18,535 nucleotides of DNA from Bacillota bacterium (GTDB lineage Bacteria; Bacillota; Clostridia; Oscillospirales; Ruminococcaceae): positions 1-18,535 of the forward strand of contig JAEZVA010000081.1 of assembly GCA_023443315.1 (NCBI GenBank). The letters run 5' to 3'. Numbering within the stretch: position 1 is the stretch's first letter; every line of letters begins with the position of its first letter. The notes below the pieces were generated by a model. It was not told the origin of the DNA and searched no databases. It was given only the letters and a program-made list of their open reading frames with translations. Of the stretch, positions 13,188-18,535 are shown in pieces. A program made the position numbers and the translations under genes.

Positions 13188-14969
13188 TTACCCCAACAAA
13201 TCGGGTTCTTTGCGTAACAGGATGGTAACCTTCATTCCTTTCCCCGGAACGCTATCCAGCGTCAATGTCGCGTTGTTTCGATAGTGAAGCTTCATTCGCC
13301 GGTAAACGTTTCGCAGCCCGATTCCTATGCGGGCATCGCTGTTTTCACCCGGGCTTCTCAGATCATCCCATATTGTTTTTAGAGCGTTTTCATTCATGCC
13401 AATCCCGTTGTCCTCCACGACAATGGCAATTTCTTCGTTTTCATTTTGATAAGCAAAAAGTTTCAGTATTCGCTGTCTACCACTAACCGATTGCAGCCCG
13501 TGTATGCAGGCGTTTTCCACCAGCGGTTGAATCAGCATGCGAGGGATTGTTAGCTGTTCTGCTTTTGGGGAAAGCGTTACGTTGTAAATGAACTTATCTC
13601 CAAAACGAAACTTCTCAATCATCAGGTACTTCTCAATAAAATCAAATTCCTCCTTTAGGGGAATCAGCTTATCGCCCGAATCAAGAAGCCTGCGGAGGAG
13701 CTTGGCTAGGTTCTGAATCACCTCAACCACCTCGGTGTATCCTTTTTTTACGCAAACCACCATGATGGCGTTGAGTGTATTAAACAAGAAGTGTGGGTTG
13801 GCCTGACTTTGCAGGTACTGAAGCTCAGCACGGACATTTTCGATCTCCATCTCCTTCTGCCGAACCTCCAGCTTATACACATCGTTTATCAGGAGATTAA
13901 TCTCGTTAATCATGTTGTTAAAAAAGCGAATAAGCCACCCTACTTCGTCGGTGCCCATGTCTTCATAATCCAGTGGCGAAAAGTTCTTTCCCGTTACCTT
14001 CTTCATGTGCTTTGTCAAAAGGGTGATTCGCACCACCACCGAGTTTAGAACAAGCGAGAGAATCACAATCGAGATAATGGCAAACAGGCCAGACCATCCA
14101 ATGATGTACATAAAGGTGCCGTTGCGCTGCCTGACCAGAAGGGAGCGGTCATAGACCCCAAGGATACGCCAGTCTTTAAAGTGCGATATCTCGCCGAGCG
14201 GCAGGCTAACCCAATATAGGTTGTGCTCTTTGGATAACGATAACGTCTCGCCGATGTTAGCCCGGTCGGAAATGGGCGTCTTATATATTACCTTATCATC
14301 CTTTAAAATATAGATCTCCATGTCTCCTGCTTGGGATGCAATCTCAGAAAGAATTCTGTCCGTTTTTAGATCCACGGTAATCAGTTGCTCCTCCATGTTG
14401 GGCTCTGTGCTTCGTCTGACTCTTTGAACAATTCGAAGGTATCTTGAATGGGTTGACAGAAAAGCAGACGCATCCATAGGGGCGAGCGAGACATGATTGC
14501 TGGATGAAACATGGGTTCTATACCACTGTTCCTCACGCACAGTTCGGTTGATGTACTGAAAGTACCCGCTGTTGGAGTGGTTTGGGTTGGATGTAAACAT
14601 CGTAATATTGGCAACATACGGATTGCTGAGTAGGTACATATCAAACCGTGTACGAAAATTCTGGTAAAAAAACTCATAATAACTGTAAGGGTCATTAAAA
14701 TCTTTCTCAAGGTCACGGCTGAGTGCGATGTCGGTGGAGATCTGGTTGGTTACGTCAACGGAGTTTTGGATAATCTGCCGCACATCAGACACGATCCGAT
14801 CCGCCATATTGTCAAGCTGCTGGGTCTCTCTGGCATCCATTTCTTGACCCGCCACTGTAATCCAGATAATGCCGCCAACAAGAGTGGGCAGCATTACACA
14901 GCTTATGTATACAATAATCAACTTGTTGCGAATACCAATGTTGTTAAACCAACGAAGCAAACCTTGCAT
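13188..14969 (-). CDS. YesM-like sensor histidine kinase
   Basis: Membrane sensor kinase of 593 residues. I start it at ATG 14969, 6 nt after GGGGGA, which leaves a 14-nt gap to the upstream gene; a longer start at 14999 has no such site. Layout: transmembrane helix 16-39, an extracellular sensor of about 245 residues (Cache-like in length, no clear motif), transmembrane helix about 287-312, HAMP about 314-365, the His_kinase domain with phospho-acceptor His393 in QANPHFLFNTLN, and an ATPase domain with N-box PLVENACIHGL, G1 VEDNGIGM and G2 GIGLRNVYRRM. This is the LytS/YesM class of kinases, which pair with AraC-type response regulators and usually sense carbohydrates for ABC importers. It sits between two such regulators. 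Confidence 0.95.
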   Translation of the reverse strand: MQGLLRWFNNIGIRNKLIIVYISCVMLPTLVGGIIWITVAGQEMDARETQQLDNMADRIVSDVRQIIQNSVDVTNQISTDIALSRDLEKDFNDPYSYYEFFYQNFRTRFDMYLLSNPYVANITMFTSNPNHSNSGYFQYINRTVREEQWYRTHVSSSNHVSLAPMDASAFLSTHSRYLRIVQRVRRSTEPNMEEQLITVDLKTDRILSEIASQAGDMEIYILKDDKVIYKTPISDRANIGETLSLSKEHNLYWVSLPLGEISHFKDWRILGVYDRSLLVRQRNGTFMYIIGWSGLFAIISIVILSLVLNSVVVRITLLTKHMKKVTGKNFSPLDYEDMGTDEVGWLIRFFNNMINEINLLINDVYKLEVRQKEMEIENVRAELQYLQSQANPHFLFNTLNAIMVVCVKKGYTEVVEVIQNLAKLLRRLLDSGDKLIPLKEEFDFIEKYLMIEKFRFGDKFIYNVTLSPKAEQLTIPRMLIQPLVENACIHGLQSVSGRQRILKLFAYQNENEEIAIVVEDNGIGMNENALKTIWDDLRSPGENSDARIGIGLRNVYRRMKLHYRNNATLTLDSVPGKGMKVTILLRKEPDLLG

Positions 14970-14983
14970 GAACAATCCCCCAT

Positions 14984-16519
14984 TTAGACAAAAAGACATT
15001 TGTATTCGGATGGCAGCATCCCTGTTAACTGCCTGAACTTGTTGGAAAAATAAGCATTGTCCCGATATCCCACTTCGCTGGCCACATCCGAAAGCTTAAT
15101 ATCAGACGTTGCAATCAGCAGTTTTGCGTTTTCAATCTTTATATCGTTAATGAGGTCATTGAACTTTTTCCCGCAGTTCTTACGTATTATTTTGCTAACC
15201 ACAAGCGGAGACAGCGAAAAAACGTCTGCCAGTACCTGAAGGGAAAGATCGTTCTTGTAATTTTCTCGTATATAGTCGACGATGCTCTGCGCAAGATCAC
15301 CGTGCGTCGGTACGGTCGGATTCTTTGTTTGGAGGCAAAGCCGGTTTAGGAGTTGCTCTGCCTCCTGCTTGCACCCTCGTAGGTTTCCCGTTTCAACGCT
15401 AGCGACAAACAGAGACAACTGTTCTTTGACGTTGATGCTGTAAAAGGAGGATAGATCTTCTGCCAGCCAAATCAGCCGGTATTGATATAAACGCAGTTCG
15501 TGCGCCAAACAGCGAGACTTGTGTAAAAGTTGATAAAACTGCTCAATCAGCAACTCGGTTTCCTCCACCGAACCCGCCAATATGGTCTGCGTAATCCTTT
15601 GATAGGGAAGATCCAGCTCAATGATCTCGCTAAAACCGGGCGGTTCGGGGGCTTGACCGTGTATCAAATAATCATCCTGAACGCCATATAGGTACCACAA
15701 TTTTAGCTCTTCTATCTGACGGTATAGCGTTTGGATATCCATAACCCCGCAGCCTTCACCGCTTGAAAACATAACTGTAACAGGCACTAGGTTTTTGGTA
15801 AGACCATGGTATGCGCTTACAATATCCCCGTAAGCAGACGAATCGTCCCGTACCACGGCAAAAAACAAACCTAAGCCGCGATAATAAACGGCCTCTGGCT
15901 GCTTTAGCCCGAAGCCCTCTGTAATATGCATTAGCATACCGCTAACATCCATCTGTTGGTTTGTCTGGTAAAAATCCTTGATCATCAGGCATACAATCCG
16001 AAATCGGACACCCGGCAGCAGCCCGAGCAGAAACGTTAGCTTGTCATACAGTTTTGGGGTGGCGGAACTGTGTATGATGCGACCAATATAGTAACTGACC
16101 ATATAACGCGAAAGCTCCAGCGTTTCGGCCTCGCGCAGTCTTTCGTCTTCAATCTCCATTGCAATAGTGGAAAATGCCTCGGTAAACTCTGCCACATCCA
16201 GCGGCTTTAAAATATAACTGCGAACGCCGTACCGAAGGGCCGAACGCGCATACTCAAATTCACCGTACCCGCTGATGATGATAAATTTTGGCGCTCCATG
16301 TTGACCTGCATAGCGTTTGACCAACTGCAGTCCATCCAGTCTGGGCATACGAATATCAGTGATTACGATATCGGGCTTTAGGGTTTCAATCAGTGCAAGT
16401 CCCTCTACCCCGTCGGCGGCCTCACCGCACAGTTCAAGACCCATTGCATCCCAATCAACCATTAACCGCAATCCTTCTAATACCGACGGTTCGTCATCAA
16501 TAGCAATTACGCGCAGCAA
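14984..16519 (-). CDS. YesN-like response regulator (REC, linker, AraC-type HTH), first of the operon
   Basis: Response regulator of 511 residues. The start is an unusual TTG at 16519, with AAGGAGAGG about 6 nt before it and no ATG in a better place. The receiver has Asp8/Asp9, phospho-acceptor Asp55 (IVITDIRMPRLDG), SGYGEFEYA and Lys105 in ILKPL. A linker of about 270 residues (130-400) has no motif I recognise. The C-terminal AraC-type domain is LSLQVLADVFSLSPLVVSKIIRKNCGKKF and KLSDVASEVGYRDNAYFSNKFRQLTGMLPSEYK. It is the first gene of the yesN-yesM-yesN operon and is divergent from the solute-binding lipoprotein, with a 20-bp inverted repeat in between. It probably activates that operon in response to the kinase. 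Confidence 0.94.
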   Translation of the reverse strand: MLRVIAIDDEPSVLEGLRLMVDWDAMGLELCGEAADGVEGLALIETLKPDIVITDIRMPRLDGLQLVKRYAGQHGAPKFIIISGYGEFEYARSALRYGVRSYILKPLDVAEFTEAFSTIAMEIEDERLREAETLELSRYMVSYYIGRIIHSSATPKLYDKLTFLLGLLPGVRFRIVCLMIKDFYQTNQQMDVSGMLMHITEGFGLKQPEAVYYRGLGLFFAVVRDDSSAYGDIVSAYHGLTKNLVPVTVMFSSGEGCGVMDIQTLYRQIEELKLWYLYGVQDDYLIHGQAPEPPGFSEIIELDLPYQRITQTILAGSVEETELLIEQFYQLLHKSRCLAHELRLYQYRLIWLAEDLSSFYSINVKEQLSLFVASVETGNLRGCKQEAEQLLNRLCLQTKNPTVPTHGDLAQSIVDYIRENYKNDLSLQVLADVFSLSPLVVSKIIRKNCGKKFNDLINDIKIENAKLLIATSDIKLSDVASEVGYRDNAYFSNKFRQLTGMLPSEYKCLFV

Positions 16520-16563
16520 CCGCGACCTCTCCTTTCAATGGTAATGTACAAAAAAATAGCACC

Positions 16564-16583
16564 GTGTTCAAGGCTTTGAACAC
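16564..16583. promoter_or_regulatory. 20-bp inverted repeat, candidate operator
   Basis: GTGTTCAA (16564-16571) and TTGAACAC (16576-16583) form a perfect 8-bp inverted repeat around GGCT. It is 45 nt upstream of the yesN start and about 140 nt upstream of the lipoprotein start, in the divergent intergenic region. No T-run follows, so it is not a terminator. AraC-type regulators more often bind direct repeats, so another regulator could be involved. Confidence 0.55.
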
Positions 16584-16616
16584 AAGTTTTAATTTTGTCC
16601 CACATTCAACAGTAAT

Positions 16617-16652
16617 TTGTTAATGTATTTAACATATTATTCATAATATAAT
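16617..16652 (+). promoter_or_regulatory. AT-rich promoter region of the solute-binding lipoprotein operon
   Basis: TATAAT (16647-16652) and CATAAT (16642-16647) overlap. The only good -35, TTGTTA (16617-16622), is 19 nt from CATAAT and 24 nt from TATAAT. The poor spacing fits a promoter that needs an activator such as the divergent YesN, but the choice is uncertain. Confidence 0.35.
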
Positions 16653-16723
16653 GATTATACACAAAAATACAGTGTTAGTCCAGACGGTTTTTGTGAGACT
16701 AAAAGAAGGAGTGATTGTATTTC

Positions 16724-18433
16724 ATGAAAAAGAAATTGGTTTGCCTTTTGCTGGCTGCAATGATGATTGCTACGCTGGCAGCGTGTGGAGGTGCCGCACC
16801 GGCACAGGAGTCTTCTCGTGCGGTCGCGGAGGAACTACCTACGGCTTCGGCAGATGACGGGAAAAAGTTGCCTGTGCTCAGCCCAGATGATCCGACGACC
16901 TTTACCGTTTTTGTTCCCACAGCAAAGCCCGCCCCGTCTTCGGACAACAAGATTGCTAAGAAGCTGAAGGATGAGCTTGGTGTAACACTTGAGCTTGACA
17001 TCATCTCCAGCAACTTCGACGAGAAGATCGGCGTTATGATCGCAGCTGGCGAGTATCCGGACATCATTGGTAACTCGAGTCAGCATGCTCGCTTTATTGA
17101 AGCAGGCGCGCTAATCCCGTTCAATGATTACCTGACCCCTAATCTTGCGGGCAACATCCTTACCCATGTGGAGCCTTATCTGAGCAGGCTCTCCTATCCT
17201 GCTGATGGAAAGATCTATGTTCTTCCCAACTACAATCGCTATTATGGCGAGATCTCTGCCGGAACCCATTGGGGTCCTGCCTTCTGGATTCAAAAGGCGG
17301 TTGTTGAGGAGTTCGGTTACCCTGAAATAAACGACCTTGAAACATATTTTAGCCTGATTGAGCAGTACAAAGCGAAGTATCCCACAATCGACGGACAACC
17401 CACCATCGGCTTTGAGATCTGCGCGGCAGCTGGTAAAGAGTTCTGTCTGACCAACGCACCGCAGCATCTAATTGGTCACCCGAATGACGGTGGAGTGGTT
17501 GTCGATGTTGAGACTAAGGTAGCAGATATTTTTGCAGATAAAGAGTATGCAAAAACCTACTACAAAACACTCAACGAGATGAACCAAAAGGGACTGGTTG
17601 ACCCCGAAACCTTCACACAGAACTTTGACCAGTACCTTGCCAAACTGGCAAGCGGTCGTGTTCTTGGTATGTTTGACCAGCGCTGGAACTTTGGTAACGC
17701 TTACGATGCACTGACCGCCGAAGGTCGCTACGAGCGTCAGTGGATTCCTGTAATGCCTGTATACGATGGCTACGAGCCTTACTACCGTGACCGCGATGTT
17801 ATGAACATCAACCAGGGCTATGGCGTTAGCGTAAACTGCAAAGAGCCTGATAAGGCTGTTGCGTTCTTAAACACCATCCTGGAAGAAGATTGGCAGATCC
17901 TGTTTAGCTGGGGCGTTGAGGGCGAAGACTATCTGGTTAACGACGCAGGTCGTTACTATCGTACCCCCGAGATGCGTACAACTCAGGACGATCCCGTTTG
18001 GAAGACCAAGAACAAGTACGAAGCATTCTGGGATATGATGCCCAAGAAACAAGGACAGTTCTCCAACGGCAACAACTATGACGTTGATGGCCAGCCCGAA
18101 GAGTTCTTTGATACCCTCAAAGACTACGACAAAAAGATTCTTGAGGGATACGGCAAACAGACATGGGTGCAGTTCCTTAATCAGCCTCCGGAGAATCCTC
18201 CCTACTACCCTGCATGGAATATCCCATTGGTAGACGGTTCTGACGCGCAGATGGCAAATACCCAGCTCAACGATCTTGCGCTGCAGTACCTGCCAAAGGC
18301 AATCCTCAGCAGTCCTTCCGAATTTGACGCCATTTGGTCTGAATACACCGCTAAGATTCAGGAGACCAACTACAAAGCGTATCTTGAAGTGATTAACAAA
18401 GAGATTGCATGGCGCATGGAAAACTGGGGCTAA
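16724..18433 (+). CDS. ABC transporter solute-binding lipoprotein (large, carbohydrate/oligosaccharide type)
   Basis: Extracellular binding protein that delivers ligand to an ABC importer, 569 residues from ATG 16724. Signal peptide KKKLVCLLLAAMMIATLAAC ends in a perfect lipobox LAAC, Cys21, followed by a GG and a Ser/Ala-rich linker. The site AGAAGGAG is 12 nt from this ATG; a TTG at 16715 is only 3 nt from it and would precede MKKK, so ATG is preferred. The mature protein matches the large LplA/YtcQ/LipO-like binding proteins (about 500-570 residues) that serve YtcP/LplB permeases: EKIGVMIAAGEYPDIIG, GALIPFNDYL, ADGKIYVLPNYNR, LASGRVLGMFDQRWNFG. Codons such as AAC, GAC and CGT are frequent, as in strongly expressed genes. 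It begins a transporter operon that leaves the window and is divergent from the YesMN operon. The ligand is unknown. Confidence 0.93.
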   Translation: MKKKLVCLLLAAMMIATLAACGGAAPAQESSRAVAEELPTASADDGKKLPVLSPDDPTTFTVFVPTAKPAPSSDNKIAKKLKDELGVTLELDIISSNFDEKIGVMIAAGEYPDIIGNSSQHARFIEAGALIPFNDYLTPNLAGNILTHVEPYLSRLSYPADGKIYVLPNYNRYYGEISAGTHWGPAFWIQKAVVEEFGYPEINDLETYFSLIEQYKAKYPTIDGQPTIGFEICAAAGKEFCLTNAPQHLIGHPNDGGVVVDVETKVADIFADKEYAKTYYKTLNEMNQKGLVDPETFTQNFDQYLAKLASGRVLGMFDQRWNFGNAYDALTAEGRYERQWIPVMPVYDGYEPYYRDRDVMNINQGYGVSVNCKEPDKAVAFLNTILEEDWQILFSWGVEGEDYLVNDAGRYYRTPEMRTTQDDPVWKTKNKYEAFWDMMPKKQGQFSNGNNYDVDGQPEEFFDTLKDYDKKILEGYGKQTWVQFLNQPPENPPYYPAWNIPLVDGSDAQMANTQLNDLALQYLPKAILSSPSEFDAIWSEYTAKIQETNYKAYLEVINKEIAWRMENWG

Positions 18434-18448
18434 CCAACCCACATGCTG

Positions 18449-18476
18449 GAAGGGGTCGGCGTAAGCCGTCCCCTTC
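18449..18476 (+). terminator. Intercistronic hairpin after the binding protein gene
   Basis: GAAGGGGTCGGC (18449-18460) pairs with GCCGTCCCCTTC (18465-18476) with one T-T mismatch and a GTAA loop. Only TTTCATACTT follows, so termination is probably partial. Such hairpins after binding-protein genes usually lower read-through or protect the upstream mRNA, giving excess binding protein over the permeases. Confidence 0.65.
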
Positions 18477-18512
18477 TTTCATACTTATACCAAAATAGGG
18501 GGGTACAATTCT

Positions 18513-18535
18513 ATGGGGAACGCTGTTGCCGAACG
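18513..18535 (+). CDS. Start of next gene, probably ABC permease (3' partial)
   Basis: ATG 18513 with an AGGGGGG site 8-9 nt upstream opens a frame of eight codons (MGNAVAER) that runs off the window. From its place behind a large solute-binding lipoprotein an LplB/YtcP-type permease is expected; the visible residues cannot confirm it. Confidence 0.45.

Noticed and set aside
13188..14999. Sensor kinase start at 14999 overlapping the upstream regulator
   Set aside because: ATG 14969 has GGGGGA at the right distance and gives a normal N-terminus before the first membrane helix.
17867..18442. 191-codon frame on the minus strand
   Set aside because: Antisense shadow of the solute-binding lipoprotein gene, whose signal peptide and motifs are clear.
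1..18535. CRISPR array, phage genes, insertion sequence transposase
   Set aside because: No regularly spaced repeats, no structural phage proteins and no transposase motif were seen on either strand.

Overview
The window looks like a chromosomal segment of an anaerobic Gram-positive bacterium, most likely a Clostridia-type member of the Bacillota. The signs are strong AGGAGG-type ribosome binding sites, sigma-A style promoters, lipoprotein signal peptides on the extracellular proteins, a YesMN-type two-component system next to a large sugar-binding lipoprotein, and moderate GC. No species can be named from the sequence alone, and there is no rRNA, CRISPR array, phage or transposase gene.

Layout. 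(1) Positions 1-2635, + strand: the 3' part of an operon with an ABC permease (5' end cut by the window edge), its ATPase, and a full-length nitrogenase iron protein (NifH) homologue. The transporter is of the nitrate/sulfonate/taurine type. No NifD/K-like partner lies in the window. A 28-nt scrap resembling a tRNA-Gly 3' end and two facing terminators follow. (2) Positions 2934-4056, - strand: an HxlR-family regulator followed by a SAM-dependent methyltransferase. (3) Positions 4211-7404, + strand: a Cu(I)-exporting P1B ATPase overlapping by 4 nt an unrecognised lipoprotein, closed by a terminator. The HxlR and CopA promoters face away from each other across a shared palindromic site. (4) Positions 7518-9139: divergent DUF1579-like protein (-) and secreted esterase-like lipoprotein (+), each with a good sigma-A promoter. 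(5) Positions 9391-11929, - strand: a YgiQ-family radical SAM protein and a small NTF2-like (SnoaL/DUF4440) protein. A 17-bp repeat flanks the YgiQ gene. (6) Positions 12100-16519, - strand: an operon of response regulator, sensor kinase and second response regulator (YesN-YesM-YesN type). It is divergent from (7), positions 16724 to the end, + strand: a large solute-binding lipoprotein and the first codons of the next gene, probably a permease.

How they fit together. Region 7 with region 6 reads as a regulated carbohydrate or oligosaccharide ABC importer: the kinase senses something outside the cell and the AraC-type regulators probably activate the divergent transporter operon. Region 3 with the HxlR gene reads as copper defence with possible thiol/redox control. 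Region 1 is the most unusual part: a nitrogenase-type ATP-dependent electron donor co-transcribed with a small-molecule importer. It suggests import and reduction of a substrate by a nitrogenase-like enzyme rather than nitrogen fixation, with the catalytic partner expected upstream of the window or elsewhere in the genome.
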